A stretch of DNA of 64,000 bases, from positions 382,001 through 446,000 of the forward strand of contig NZ_JPOL01000002.1 of the NCBI RefSeq assembly GCF_000733945.1, in the 5' to 3' direction. Below the pieces are notes generated by a model. It had not been told where the DNA came from, did not search any database, and saw nothing but the letters and a program-made list of their open reading frames with translations. The first letter of the stretch is position 1. Every line of letters begins with the position of its first letter. Source of the stretch: Flavimarina sp. Hel_I_48 (lineage in GTDB: Bacteria > Bacteroidota > Bacteroidia > Flavobacteriales > Flavobacteriaceae). A program made the translations under genes and the position numbers. Positions 9,451-18,600 of the stretch are shown piece by piece.

Positions 9451-10089
9451 ATGACTTTAGTAGGTAAACAATTTCCAGATATTCAAGTAGACGCCATGAA
9501 CGAGATGGGCGATACTTTTAAATTGAACATTCTGGAAGAAGCAAAAAGCAATAATAAAAAAGTACTTCTCTTCTGGTATCCAAAAGATTTTACTTTTGTA
9601 TGCCCTACTGAGCTGCATGCGTTTCAAAGTGCTTTAGAGGAATTTGAAAAGAGAAATACCATTGTAATAGGTGCATCTTGCGATACCCCAGAAGTTCATT
9701 TCGCATGGTTGAATACACCAAAAGATAATGGTGGTATAGAAGGAGTAACCTACCCAATTTTGGCTGATACCAATAGAAACCTTGCAAATCGCTTGGGAAT
9801 TCTTGACATAACCAATGAGCGTTATGATGAAGAAAGTGGTGCATTGACCGTAGATGGTGACAATGTAACATACAGGGCAACTTATCTTATTGATGAAGAA
9901 GGAAATACCTTCCACGAAGGTATCAACCATATGCCTTTAGGTCGTAATGTAAAAGAATTTTTACGTTTGATAGATGCTTATACCCACGTACAGGAAAAAG
10001 GTGAGGTTTGCCCGGCAAACTGGGAAGAAGGTAAAGAAGGAATGAATGCAAACCGTGATGGTGTGGCTTCATACCTCTCTTCTAACTAA
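9451..10089 (+). CDS. 2-Cys peroxiredoxin (AhpC/Prx1 type)
   Basis: Thiol peroxidase of 212 residues that reduces hydrogen and organic peroxides. Peroxidatic Cys51 is in DFTFVCPTE and resolving Cys187 in GEVCPANW, the typical 2-Cys pattern. I start at ATG 9451 (MTLVGKQFPDI...), because the reading frame upstream of it (from 9316) encodes no family sequence and contains the TATTTTTG promoter box. Followed by a thioredoxin that is a plausible electron donor. Confidence 0.96.
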   Translation: MTLVGKQFPDIQVDAMNEMGDTFKLNILEEAKSNNKKVLLFWYPKDFTFVCPTELHAFQSALEEFEKRNTIVIGASCDTPEVHFAWLNTPKDNGGIEGVTYPILADTNRNLANRLGILDITNERYDEESGALTVDGDNVTYRATYLIDEEGNTFHEGINHMPLGRNVKEFLRLIDAYTHVQEKGEVCPANWEEGKEGMNANRDGVASYLSSN

Positions 10090-10110
10090 GACTTTTATAA
10101 GCTATACCTA

Positions 10111-10145
10111 ATAATCGGTCAGGATCTAGCATTCTGACCGATTAT
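10111..10145 (+). other. Stem-loop between peroxiredoxin and thioredoxin
   Basis: Perfect 12-bp inverted repeat ATAATCGGTCAG (10111-10122) and its complement (10134-10145) with an 11-nt loop. No T run follows, so it is more likely an mRNA-stabilising or attenuating hairpin in an operon than a full terminator. Confidence 0.5.
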
Positions 10146-10170
10146 AGTTTAACCGAATAAAATTTAAAAT

Positions 10171-10485
10171 ATGATTAAGGAATTAGATCAGGACAACCTT
10201 GCGGATATCGTAGAAAACAATGAGACCGTTGTTGTTCAATATATGGCAAGCTGGTGCGGAAACTGTAGGTTAATTAAGCCTAAATTCAAGAAATTGTCCG
10301 CAGAACATGAAAATGCCACTTTTCTATTAGTGGATGCAGAGAAATATCCTGAATCCCGCAAACTGGCTACCGTTGATAACCTACCTACGTTTGCAACTTT
10401 CAAAAACGGAAGTTTTGTAAATCAGGTACAGACAAATAAGTTTGATAATTTAAAAATACTCGTAGATGAAGTTACCAGTAATTAA
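10171..10485 (+). CDS. Thioredoxin-family protein (CGNC active site)
   Basis: Small cytoplasmic thiol-disulfide oxidoreductase, 104 residues, thioredoxin fold. Active site W28-C-G-N-C32, cis-Pro in NLPTFATFKNG. CGNC replaces the usual CGPC, which usually shifts redox potential. Lies after the peroxiredoxin and overlaps the next gene by 20 nt, suggesting the three work together in peroxide reduction; partnership is inferred from context. Confidence 0.9.
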   Translation: MIKELDQDNLADIVENNETVVVQYMASWCGNCRLIKPKFKKLSAEHENATFLLVDAEKYPESRKLATVDNLPTFATFKNGSFVNQVQTNKFDNLKILVDEVTSN

Positions 10486-10714
10486 ACATTTACAAAAAAA
10501 CAACAGCAAGGAGAGCCTTGAACATACCATTGAAGTTTTAGAATCTTTTACAGAGCACCGTTCTGTAAGCGATGAGGAAATGGATGTCATTGGTGAACTC
10601 GTAACTAATATTTGTGGAGCGCTGGAGATGCATGAAATGATCGCTGGCGGCATGAAAGAAATTGATGCTGCAAATGGATTTGCCAAAAAAGTTTTGGGTT
10701 CCATAGACAGGTAG
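10466..10714 (+). CDS. Small conserved protein (DUF6952-like) coupled to thioredoxin
   Basis: 82 residues, mostly helical, no signal peptide or membrane segment. Its ATG lies 20 nt inside the thioredoxin gene in another frame, so translation is probably coupled. The sequence (MKLPVIKHLQKNN start, NICGALEMHEMI centre) resembles a small flavobacterial family I recall as DUF6952 found beside peroxiredoxin/thioredoxin genes; the family number is from memory. Function unknown. One Cys only, so it is unlikely to be itself a dithiol enzyme. Confidence 0.75.
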   Translation: MKLPVIKHLQKNNSKESLEHTIEVLESFTEHRSVSDEEMDVIGELVTNICGALEMHEMIAGGMKEIDAANGFAKKVLGSIDR

Positions 10715-10740
10715 ATATATCTTTTTGATACGAATCTTTA

Positions 10741-10775
10741 AAACCTCTTTTGTTCTTGACAAAAGAGGTTTTTTT
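10741..10775 (+). terminator. Rho-independent terminator of the peroxiredoxin-thioredoxin operon
   Basis: 13-bp perfect stem AAACCTCTTTTGT (10741-10753) with its complement (10759-10771), 5-nt loop, followed by T7 on the plus strand. Confidence 0.9.
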
Positions 10776-10841
10776 ATGGTATTTTCCGTATTGTTAATGT
10801 CATACGCATTTGAGCTGCATTTTAATTTATGAGTGCTTTAA

Positions 10842-10872
10842 TTGTGCACAACTCATCTTAACCTTACTTTTG
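10842..10872 (+). promoter_or_regulatory. Promoter of tpx-dgkA
   Basis: TTG (10842-10844), 20-nt spacer, TACTTTTG (10865-10872): full match to the flavobacterial consensus, 16 bp before the tpx ATG. Confidence 0.6.
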
Positions 10873-10888
10873 CTCAAAACAAATTATT

Positions 10889-11392
10889 ATGGCAAAGATA
10901 GCCCTAGGCGGAAATACGATACATACTTCTGGAACATTACCCGAAATAGGTAAAATTGCACCCCAATTCAAGTTGGCCAAAAGTGATCTTACAGATGCCA
11001 CATTAGAAGATTATAATGGTCGAAAAGTGGTAATGAACATATTTCCCAGTGTTGACACCGGTGTGTGTGCAGCATCCATAAGGGAATTCAATAAAAAAGC
11101 GAGCGATCTGGATGAAACTGCCGTACTCTGCATTTCTAAAGATCTTCCTTTTGCCCAGGCAAGGTTTTGCGGTGCAGAAGGTCTTGAAAACGTAGAAAGC
11201 CTATCCGATTTTCGCACCGGCTCCTTTGGATCAGACTACGGTCTGGAAATCACCGAAGGTGCTTTTGAAGGTTTGCTCTCCCGTGTTGTCATCGTATTAG
11301 ATGAAGAGGGAAAGGTAATCTACACGGAACAGGTACCAGAAATAGGAAAAGAACCAGATTATGATTCTGCCTTAAGCGCCCTTCACCATTGA
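10889..11392 (+). CDS. tpx: Thiol peroxidase Tpx
   Basis: Atypical 2-Cys peroxiredoxin of the Tpx subfamily, 167 residues, normal length. Peroxidatic Cys60 sits in FPSVDTGVC and resolving Cys94 in ARFCGAEG, the subfamily signature. Reduces lipid and alkyl hydroperoxides with thioredoxin as donor (family knowledge). Stop codon overlaps the dgkA start (TGATG), so it forms a two-gene operon with a lipid kinase. Confidence 0.96.
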   Translation: MAKIALGGNTIHTSGTLPEIGKIAPQFKLAKSDLTDATLEDYNGRKVVMNIFPSVDTGVCAASIREFNKKASDLDETAVLCISKDLPFAQARFCGAEGLENVESLSDFRTGSFGSDYGLEITEGAFEGLLSRVVIVLDEEGKVIYTEQVPEIGKEPDYDSALSALHH

Positions 11393-11772
11393 TGAACAAA
11401 GAAGAGGGTTTCATACGTAACAGGCTGCGTTCTTTTAAGTTCGCTTTTGCCGGCGCCTGGGCTTTAATTCGTAAAGAGCCCAGCGTACAGGTACAGGCAG
11501 GGACCGGAATATTGGTAACGCTTGCCGGCATTTATTTTGAAATTGACCGTATAGAGTGGATATTTCAGATACTGGCCATGGGACTCGTACTTAGCGCAGA
11601 GGGCTTAAATACGGCTATTGAAAAGATTTCCGATTTCATTCATCCTGAATTTCATGTCAAAATAGGTGAGATCAAAGATGTTTCTGCCGGTGCGGTGACC
11701 TTTGCCGCTCTTGCTGCCCTGGGTGTTGGGATTTTCATTTACGCGCCCCGTGTGGCCGCGCTATTTAATTAG
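11392..11772 (+). CDS. dgkA: Diacylglycerol kinase DgkA family
   Basis: Small integral membrane lipid kinase (126 residues, three hydrophobic helices). Signature EGLNTAIEKISD near residue 70 is the DAGK_prokar motif, with RSFKFAFAGAW at the N terminus. Start ATG 11392 overlaps the tpx stop by one base; a TTG 3 nt earlier is in frame but less likely. In Bacteroidota this family includes undecaprenol kinases as well as diacylglycerol kinases, so the substrate is open. Confidence 0.9.
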   Translation: MNKEEGFIRNRLRSFKFAFAGAWALIRKEPSVQVQAGTGILVTLAGIYFEIDRIEWIFQILAMGLVLSAEGLNTAIEKISDFIHPEFHVKIGEIKDVSAGAVTFAALAALGVGIFIYAPRVAALFN

Positions 11773-11904
11773 AAATAGAATCCTGATCTTCTGTATTCTT
11801 TTGAACGCCTTGATTTATAGGCGGCAAAACGTTTAATTACGTTCTAATTAAGGTGAAATGCTGTTAAGGCATAACTTTTCTCCCTGCATCCCGTTTGATA
11901 TTTG

Positions 11905-11912
11905 TACTTTTG
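11905..11912 (+). promoter_or_regulatory. TAnnTTTG box upstream of ftsK
   Basis: TACTTTTG, exact -7 box match, 22 bp before the ftsK ATG. No TTG found 17-23 nt upstream of it. Confidence 0.4.
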
Positions 11913-11934
11913 ATCACTTATTGCAACCTACTTA

Positions 11935-14316
11935 ATGGCCAAAAAGAAGACCAAACCCAAAGCCACCAGGAAGAAACCGGCCTTTAAAAAGCCTGCCGGA
12001 CTTTCTAAAAAACAAAAAATAGTCCTGGGAAGTTTTTTCTTCCTTTTGGGACTCGCCCTTTTCTTTTCTTTTATTTCCTACTTTTCTACCTGGCAGGCTG
12101 ATCAAAGTATCATCGATAATTTTACGCAACGCGACGCACAGGCTGAGAATTGGCTCAACAAATTTGGCGCGGCCATTGGTCATTTTTTTATCTATGAAGG
12201 TTTTGGCCTACCCGCGTTTGCACTGGCCATACTCACCGCTACTACTGGTATTTTCTATATTTTCGATAAACCAAAAAAAACCCTGGGAAACTACTGGTTC
12301 TGGGGACTGCTTGTTATGATTTGGCTTGCCATCGTACTGGGTTTTTTCAGTGCAGAAATCCCTATTCTCGCCGGTCGCGTGGGTGTTGAAATGAATGATT
12401 TTCTTCAGGATTACGTAGGTTTTATAGGTACGCTCCTTTTATTATCGTTTTTTGCCATTGCTTACGCCGTGCTGCGCTGGGGATTAACGCCTGAGGTTAT
12501 GGGCTCTTTTGTGAAAAAACAGAAAAAGGGACTGAGCTCAGAATTTACGGTAGCAGATGATATGGATGACGAGCGCATTCCCATGGAAGATACCGCATTT
12601 GAAAAAGACAATATTGAGATCGTTCAACCGGTGGAAGAAGAAACAGTTGCGTCTAAAAATCCACTAAAAAAGCCAGAAAATCAGCCTAAAACCTCAATAA
12701 ATGATCAATATAAGGATGAAAATCCCGATAATATGGCCATTGAAATCGAAGAAACGGTTGAAGAGGAAGAAGTTGAAGAAAACCTTAGTTCTAAGTTGGT
12801 ACAGGATTTTGGTGAATTTGATCCTACCTTAGAACTCAGCAATTACAAGTTCCCTTCCATAGAACTTTTAAAGGATTATACGCAGGGCCAGAGCATAACT
12901 ATTGACCAGCAGGAACTGGAGGAAAATAAGAACAAAATTGTTGATACCCTCAAAAACTACAAGATTGAGATCGCGCATATAAAAGCGACCGTAGGCCCTA
13001 CGGTTACCCTTTATGAAATAGTTCCCGAAGCGGGCATTCGTATTTCAAAAATCAAAAACCTGGAGGATGATATCGCGCTATCACTTGCTGCTCTGGGAAT
13101 ACGTATCATTGCACCTATTCCGGGAAAAGGAACTATAGGTATCGAGGTGCCCAATAAAAATTCGCGTATCGTCTCCATGCGTTCTGTTATTGGTTCACCC
13201 AAATTTCAGAATGCCGAAATGGAGCTTCCACTTTCACTGGGCAAAACCATTTCAAATGAAACCTTTGTGGTTGACCTTGCAAAAATGCCCCACTTACTTA
13301 TGGCCGGTGCGACGGGACAGGGTAAATCAGTGGGATTGAATGCTATTTTGACCTCTTTACTCTATAAAAAACACCCTGCCGAAGTTAAATTCGTCCTGGT
13401 AGATCCAAAAAAGGTCGAATTGACCTTATTTAATAAGATAGAACGCCATTATTTGGCCAAATTACCCGATTCCGAAGAAGCGATCATCACTGACAATACC
13501 AAGGTTGTAAACACGCTGAATTCGCTTTGTATTGAGATGGACCGGCGCTACGACCTGCTAAAAGATGCGATGGTGCGCAACATTAAGGAATACAATGTCA
13601 AATTTAAAAAACGAAAACTCAACCCAAACGATGGCCACAAATACCTGCCCTATATCATACTGGTGGTAGATGAATTTGCAGATCTCATCATGACCGCTGG
13701 CAAAGAGGTAGAAACACCTATTGCCCGTCTTGCCCAGCTGGCGCGTGCGATAGGGATCCATTTGATTATTGCCACACAGCGACCTTCGGTGAATGTGATA
13801 ACGGGTATTATCAAGGCCAACTTCCCCGCGCGTATTGCGTTCAGGGTTACCTCAAAAATAGATTCCCGTACCATTCTTGACAGTCAGGGTGCAGATCAGC
13901 TTATAGGACGTGGTGACATGCTTTTCACACAGGGCAATGAACTTGTACGGGTACAGTGTGCCTTTGTTGACACTCCGGAAGTAGAAAAAATCACCGATTA
14001 TATCGGTTCCCAAAAAGCTTACCCTAATGCGCACGAACTTCCAGAATATTCTGGTGAGGAAGGTGGCACAAGTCTTGATATAGATGTGAGCGACCGCGAT
14101 GCGCTCTTTAAAGATGCTGCAGAGGTGATTGTCACCGCCCAGCAAGGCAGTGCTTCCCTCCTACAGCGCAAGCTGAAATTAGGCTACAACCGTGCTGGCC
14201 GCATTGTAGATCAACTTGAGGCAGCAGGAATCGTAGGCCCTTTTGAAGGCAGTAAAGCACGTCAGGTATTGATAACAGATCTTGCTGCACTGGATGAACA
14301 TTTAAAAAACGAATAA
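11935..14316 (+). CDS. ftsK: DNA translocase FtsK
   Basis: Septal DNA pump that moves the terminus region and activates dimer resolution. 793 residues. Lys-rich N-terminal tail, four membrane helices (about 29-50, 85-108, 120-140, 160-180), an acidic linker (about 205-285), the alpha/beta motor with Walker A GATGQGKS (458-465) and Walker B ILVVDE (575-580), and a C-terminal gamma winged helix (SLLQRKLKLGYNRAGRIVDQ) that reads orientation sequences. The linker is short, as is usual in Bacteroidota. Stop overlaps lolA start by one base (TAATG). Confidence 0.97.
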   Translation: MAKKKTKPKATRKKPAFKKPAGLSKKQKIVLGSFFFLLGLALFFSFISYFSTWQADQSIIDNFTQRDAQAENWLNKFGAAIGHFFIYEGFGLPAFALAILTATTGIFYIFDKPKKTLGNYWFWGLLVMIWLAIVLGFFSAEIPILAGRVGVEMNDFLQDYVGFIGTLLLLSFFAIAYAVLRWGLTPEVMGSFVKKQKKGLSSEFTVADDMDDERIPMEDTAFEKDNIEIVQPVEEETVASKNPLKKPENQPKTSINDQYKDENPDNMAIEIEETVEEEEVEENLSSKLVQDFGEFDPTLELSNYKFPSIELLKDYTQGQSITIDQQELEENKNKIVDTLKNYKIEIAHIKATVGPTVTLYEIVPEAGIRISKIKNLEDDIALSLAALGIRIIAPIPGKGTIGIEVPNKNSRIVSMRSVIGSPKFQNAEMELPLSLGKTISNETFVVDLAKMPHLLMAGATGQGKSVGLNAILTSLLYKKHPAEVKFVLVDPKKVELTLFNKIERHYLAKLPDSEEAIITDNTKVVNTLNSLCIEMDRRYDLLKDAMVRNIKEYNVKFKKRKLNPNDGHKYLPYIILVVDEFADLIMTAGKEVETPIARLAQLARAIGIHLIIATQRPSVNVITGIIKANFPARIAFRVTSKIDSRTILDSQGADQLIGRGDMLFTQGNELVRVQCAFVDTPEVEKITDYIGSQKAYPNAHELPEYSGEEGGTSLDIDVSDRDALFKDAAEVIVTAQQGSASLLQRKLKLGYNRAGRIVDQLEAAGIVGPFEGSKARQVLITDLAALDEHLKNE

Positions 14317-14975
14317 TGACCACATTGACAACTATCAGACCCCTTTATTTATTCCTGGCCCTTCTATTTACCAGTCTGACGACACAGGCACAGGAAGGCA
14401 AAGCAAAAGATCTTCTGGACGAAGTATCTTCTAAGGTGAAAACCTACGAGCATATCTATATAGATTTCAAATATGCACTGACTAATGAAGCCCAGGGCAT
14501 CAATCAGGAAACACGGGGCGATGTAACCCTGATGGGTGAAAAATACAGGCTCAACCTTATGGGAACCACACAGATTTATGATGATCAGAAACTTTACACC
14601 ATCGTCCCAGAAGATGAAGAAATAACCATCAGTACCCAGAACCCTGAAGAAGATGATGCTATTACCCCTTCTAAAATGCTTACTTTTTTTAACGATGGGT
14701 ATACGTACAAGTGGGATATAGATCAGGATGTTAATGGCCGTAAGATTCAGTATATAAAATTGTTGCCCAAGGATTCAGAAAGCGAGATCAAAGAAGCGCT
14801 ACTGGGCGTTGATGCGCAGACTAAACATATTTATCGTTTGATCATGTCTCAAAAGAACGGCACAAAAATCACCATTACCGTAAACAGTTTTAAAACCGAT
14901 CAACCGGTGGCTGCAAACTTGTTTGCCTTTGATGAAAGCAAATATCCTGGTTACTACATCAACCGTCTAGACTAA
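14316..14975 (+). CDS. lolA: LolA-like outer-membrane lipoprotein carrier
   Basis: Periplasmic protein of 219 residues with an N-terminal signal peptide (MTTLTTIRPLYLFLALLF..., cut near TQAQ). The mature part has the LolA/LppX-type beta fold pattern (FKYALTNEAQGINQETRGDV, KYRLNLMG, SKMLTFFNDGYTYKWD). It is expected to ferry lipoproteins to the outer membrane. The tight ftsK-lolA-lptF/G arrangement groups cell-envelope genes. Family assignment is good; the symbol reflects the usual annotation. Confidence 0.88.
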   Translation: MTTLTTIRPLYLFLALLFTSLTTQAQEGKAKDLLDEVSSKVKTYEHIYIDFKYALTNEAQGINQETRGDVTLMGEKYRLNLMGTTQIYDDQKLYTIVPEDEEITISTQNPEEDDAITPSKMLTFFNDGYTYKWDIDQDVNGRKIQYIKLLPKDSESEIKEALLGVDAQTKHIYRLIMSQKNGTKITITVNSFKTDQPVAANLFAFDESKYPGYYINRLD

Positions 14976-14979
14976 GCCC

Positions 14980-16440
14980 TTGAAGATACTGGATCGTTAC
15001 ATACTGGTTAGCTTTATAAAAAATTTCCTGAGCACTTTTATCATACTCATGTTCATTTTTGTATTGCAGACGGTCTGGCTCTATATTAAAGATCTTGCCG
15101 GTAAGGATCTTGATTTTATGATCATCCTCAAGTTCCTTATCTATTTTTCCCCTCGCCTGGTAACGCTTGTTTTGCCCTTGACCGTATTGCTTTCAAGCAT
15201 CATGACATTTGGCAATTTTGCCGAAAATTATGAGTTCGCCGCCATGAAATCCTCGGGTATATCACTACAGAGAGCCATGCGCGGTCTTACCGTGTTCATA
15301 ATTATACTTGCTGGAGTTTCCTTTTTATTTGCTAATTATGTCATCCCAGCAGCGGAATTTGAATCGCTCAACCTGCGTCGCAACATTGCAAAAATGAAAC
15401 CGGCAATGGCGCTGAGCAAAGGCCAGTACAATTCCATAGGGGATTTATATACCATTAAAATAGCTGATAAATCGGGTGATAACGATCAATTTTTAGATGA
15501 TGTCATTATCTATGAAAAAGATTCAGACCCCAACCGTGTGGGTAATTTTACGGTCATAAAAGCCAAAAAAGGCGAACTTATAAGTGCCGGGGCTGATAAT
15601 GTACTTTCCCTAAAGCTTATGGACGGTAATTACTACAATGAGATCGAACAAAAAAATTACCGCGAGCGTAACCGTATGCCTTTTGTCAAAAGCTATTTTG
15701 AAACCTATACCATAAACATTGACCTTGCCGAACTCAGCAATGTAGATATGGATGAGAAAAGTATTGACAATGCATACACGATGCTCAGTTTCAATGAACT
15801 CAATGACACCTTAGTCGACCTCTCTTCCCAATACAGCAAATACCTGGAACAGACAGGCCGCACACAGGTACGCCGTAATGAATTACGCGAACTTGACACC
15901 TCGTTCTATTCCAGAATGAAGATAGACACCCTAAAAGTGGCAGATACAGATGTTCTAAAGAACTTTACTCCAGAGAATAGCCGTCAAATTTTGGATTTTG
16001 CAAAAACCAGCGCTACCTCCGCGATAAGTTATATAAAAAGCCGAAAGGCAGACAATGGCCAGCGGGTAAAGAGCTTAAGTAAATACGAGATTGCCCTGCA
16101 TGAAAAATTCACCCTTGCCATAGGCTGTATCGTACTTTTTTTTGTGGGCGCCCCACTGGGAGCGATCATTCGCAAAGGCGGGCTTGGACTTCCCATTGTA
16201 ATAGGCGTAGTACTCTTTCTTACCTATCATTTTATAGGTATTTTCGCAAAAAACAGTGCAGAAGATGGCAGTATCCCAGCCTGGCTGGCAAGCTGGTTAA
16301 GTACGCTGATCCTATTTCCGCTGGGTACCTATTTGACCTATCGTGCAACTACAGATCAAGGTCTTTTTGATATAGATAGTATCCTGGATCCCATAAAAAA
16401 ACTATTCCGCAAAATTGCCGGCGTAAAAACTAAGAAATAG
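14980..16440 (+). CDS. LptF/LptG-family permease (LPS export)
   Basis: Inner-membrane subunit of the LptB2FG lipopolysaccharide extractor (YjgP/YjgQ family), 486 residues. Begins with the conserved MKILDRYIL, using TTG at 14980, four nt after the lolA stop. Three N-terminal helices (about 12-35, 60-80, 100-120), a large periplasmic beta-jellyroll region (about 130-370), and three C-terminal helices with GAIIRKGGLGLP. F versus G cannot be decided from this alone. Confidence 0.93.
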   Translation: MKILDRYILVSFIKNFLSTFIILMFIFVLQTVWLYIKDLAGKDLDFMIILKFLIYFSPRLVTLVLPLTVLLSSIMTFGNFAENYEFAAMKSSGISLQRAMRGLTVFIIILAGVSFLFANYVIPAAEFESLNLRRNIAKMKPAMALSKGQYNSIGDLYTIKIADKSGDNDQFLDDVIIYEKDSDPNRVGNFTVIKAKKGELISAGADNVLSLKLMDGNYYNEIEQKNYRERNRMPFVKSYFETYTINIDLAELSNVDMDEKSIDNAYTMLSFNELNDTLVDLSSQYSKYLEQTGRTQVRRNELRELDTSFYSRMKIDTLKVADTDVLKNFTPENSRQILDFAKTSATSAISYIKSRKADNGQRVKSLSKYEIALHEKFTLAIGCIVLFFVGAPLGAIIRKGGLGLPIVIGVVLFLTYHFIGIFAKNSAEDGSIPAWLASWLSTLILFPLGTYLTYRATTDQGLFDIDSILDPIKKLFRKIAGVKTKK

Positions 16441-16448
16441 CTATTGCG

Positions 16449-16456
16449 TATCTTTG
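16449..16456 (+). promoter_or_regulatory. TAnnTTTG box upstream of ribB
   Basis: TATCTTTG, exact -7 match, 17 bp before the ribB ATG and just after the lptF/G stop. It makes the alternative upstream start at 16444 unlikely, since the box lies inside it. Confidence 0.45.
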
Positions 16457-16473
16457 CAAAGAAAATTCCAGTT

Positions 16474-17622
16474 ATGAATACTGACAGCATTTCCTTACCC
16501 ATTAAACTCAATACCATATCTGAGGCCATTGAAGATATCAAAGCCGGAAAGGTCATTATTGTGGTAGATGATGAAGATCGTGAAAATGAAGGTGATTTTC
16601 TGGCTGCCGCCGAAATGGCAACCCCGGAAGTCATTAATTTTATGGCCACAAATGGCCGCGGACTCATCTGTACCCCCATAACCGAAGAACGCTGTAAAGA
16701 ACTGAAGTTGGACATGATGGTGGGCACCAATACAGACCCTATGGAAACCGCCTTTACCGTTTCCGTAGATCTTAAGGGAAAAGGAGTGACCACGGGCATT
16801 AGTGCAGCAGACCGCGCAAAAACCATACAGTCCCTTGTTGATACCAGTACCAAACCCTGGGACCTCAGCAGGCCTGGCCATATTTTTCCGCTAAAGGCAA
16901 AACAAGGTGGTGTTTTGAGAAGGACCGGCCATACTGAAGCCGCCATTGACTTCGCCCGTCTTGCAGGGCTCAAACCTGCAGGTGTAATCGTAGAGATCAT
17001 GAACGAAGATGGTTCTATGGCACGCTTGCCCCATCTGGTGGAAGTAGCTCAGAAATTTGATCTAAAGATTGTTTCTATAGAAGATCTTGTGGCCTACAGA
17101 ATGCAGCATGATTCCCTGATCCTGAAAAAGGAGGATTTTGATATCGAAACCCGTTTTGGCACGTATCGCCTGCGCGCATATTCCCAGACTACTAACAATC
17201 AGGTACATCTTGCTTTGACAAAAGGGGAATGGAAACCGGAAGAACCGGTGCTTGTACGTATGAATTCTACCTTCGTCAACGATGATATTCTGGGTACGTT
17301 GACCAATAATTCTGACGAAGTCCTGGATGACATGTTTAAATCCATAAATGAAAATGGCAAGGGCGCTATTGTGTTCATCAATCAGGAAAACGCTTCTTCC
17401 TTCCTACTCAGCCGACTTACAGAATTGAGAAATTTACAGTCAAAGGGCGAGTCAAAAGCACCAAAGGCGAAAATGGACACTAAGGATTTTGGAATTGGTG
17501 CCCAGATTTTACACGATTTAGGGATCTGCAAAATACGTTTGCTATCCAATTCTGATATATCTACAAAACGGGTGGGAATTGAAGGTTACGGACTGGAAAT
17601 TACCGAACGGGTAAATTATTAG
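16474..17622 (+). CDS. ribB: 3,4-dihydroxy-2-butanone-4-phosphate synthase with degenerate GTP cyclohydrolase II-like domain
   Basis: Riboflavin-pathway enzyme making 3,4-dihydroxy-2-butanone 4-phosphate from ribulose 5-phosphate. 382 residues. The RibB half (about 1-205) is intact: DDEDRENEGDF, ATNGRGLIC, GHTEAAIDFARLAG, EIMNEDGSMAR. The C-terminal half (about 210-380) aligns in layout with RibA but its zinc-site region reads VRMNSTFVNDDILGTLTNNS where RibA has SECxTGDVFGSxRCDC; all three zinc Cys are gone. I therefore infer loss of GTP cyclohydrolase activity, with a separate RibA elsewhere. Start ATG 16474 chosen over 16444 because a promoter box precedes it. Confidence 0.92.
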   Translation: MNTDSISLPIKLNTISEAIEDIKAGKVIIVVDDEDRENEGDFLAAAEMATPEVINFMATNGRGLICTPITEERCKELKLDMMVGTNTDPMETAFTVSVDLKGKGVTTGISAADRAKTIQSLVDTSTKPWDLSRPGHIFPLKAKQGGVLRRTGHTEAAIDFARLAGLKPAGVIVEIMNEDGSMARLPHLVEVAQKFDLKIVSIEDLVAYRMQHDSLILKKEDFDIETRFGTYRLRAYSQTTNNQVHLALTKGEWKPEEPVLVRMNSTFVNDDILGTLTNNSDEVLDDMFKSINENGKGAIVFINQENASSFLLSRLTELRNLQSKGESKAPKAKMDTKDFGIGAQILHDLGICKIRLLSNSDISTKRVGIEGYGLEITERVNY

Positions 17623-17799
17623 AATGATTGGGTACTAAAGATTACTGTTTAGTCAAAAAATGACCTTTTTTAGCGGAAAATCGGTCCTTTTAAAGACGTT
17701 TTACGTGGTTTTTTCACCTTTTGATCGGACTCCTGTTCTCCGATTCATGGTTTTTCCGACTAACTTTCAACCGCATTGAAATCCCATATCTTTCAGATA

Positions 17800-18429
17800 T
17801 TAGCGATATATAACCGTATCCTCTACGGAGCGGCGTACTTTTTCAAATTTGGAGAACATATCATCTTCGGCGCGATAGCCGATAGGCATTATCAGTATGG
17901 AAGAAATATTTAGGACATCCAGCTCTAACATCTTATCAAAACCATCAGGCTCAAAACCTTCCATGGGGCACGCATCAATACCCTCCAGCGCGCAAACAGT
18001 CATCAAATTTCCCATCGCAAGATAAGCCTGATTGATAGCCCAGTTTCGGGTTTCCTCTTTTGTTTGTGAATCGAATTTATCTGCCAGCATTTCCCTAAAT
18101 GGAGCCAAGGTTTTTTCGGGGGTATCGCGTGTAGATTTGACGTTGTCAAAATATTCATGAACGTACGGTGATTTGACGTTCTTTTCTATACAAAAGACCA
18201 GTACGCACGAGGCATCTACAACCTGGCGCTGCCCCATGGCCTGAGCTACCAGCTCTTCCTGTAGCTTTTTGTCCTGCACCACTAGCAGTCTTACCGGTTG
18301 CAGGCCGTATGAGGTGGCCGTTAAATTGAAGGCCTGGGTAATGATGTCCAACTTATCCTGCGGGATCTGCCTGGCATCATCAAATTTTTTTGTGGCGTAG
18401 CGCCATTGTAAGCTGTCTATTATGTTCAT
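17800..18429 (-). CDS. NAD(P)H-dependent FMN oxidoreductase, nitroreductase family
   Basis: 209-residue flavoenzyme of the NfsB/nitroreductase superfamily. N-terminal SLQWRYATKKFD is the FMN-phosphate-binding segment; later NWAINQAYLAMGNLMTVCALEGIDACPMEGF is typical of the NfsB branch. Reduces quinones or nitro compounds in family members; physiological substrate unknown. Start ATG 18429 chosen because an exact TATCTTTG promoter box ends 15 bp upstream, inside the longer alternative frame. Confidence 0.9.
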   Translation of the reverse strand: MNIIDSLQWRYATKKFDDARQIPQDKLDIITQAFNLTATSYGLQPVRLLVVQDKKLQEELVAQAMGQRQVVDASCVLVFCIEKNVKSPYVHEYFDNVKSTRDTPEKTLAPFREMLADKFDSQTKEETRNWAINQAYLAMGNLMTVCALEGIDACPMEGFEPDGFDKMLELDVLNISSILIMPIGYRAEDDMFSKFEKVRRSVEDTVIYR

Positions 18430-18443
18430 CGCGATACTTTGCA

Positions 18444-18451
18444 CAAAGATA
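18444..18451 (-). promoter_or_regulatory. TAnnTTTG box of the nitroreductase gene
   Basis: Minus-strand TATCTTTG, exact -7 match, 15 bp upstream of the ATG at 18429. No TTG at the usual distance. Confidence 0.45.
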
Positions 18452-18600
18452 GTGATCTATAAAGGATTAGAAACAGTTTTTACTTCACCCTGAGCGTTTC
18501 TTGTAAAAATTATAAAATAAATTATCCAAGTGCCTTATTCATTTCAAAAAATCGTTTTATATTTGCACCCGCATTCAGCGAATAGCTGATGAGGCACTCA

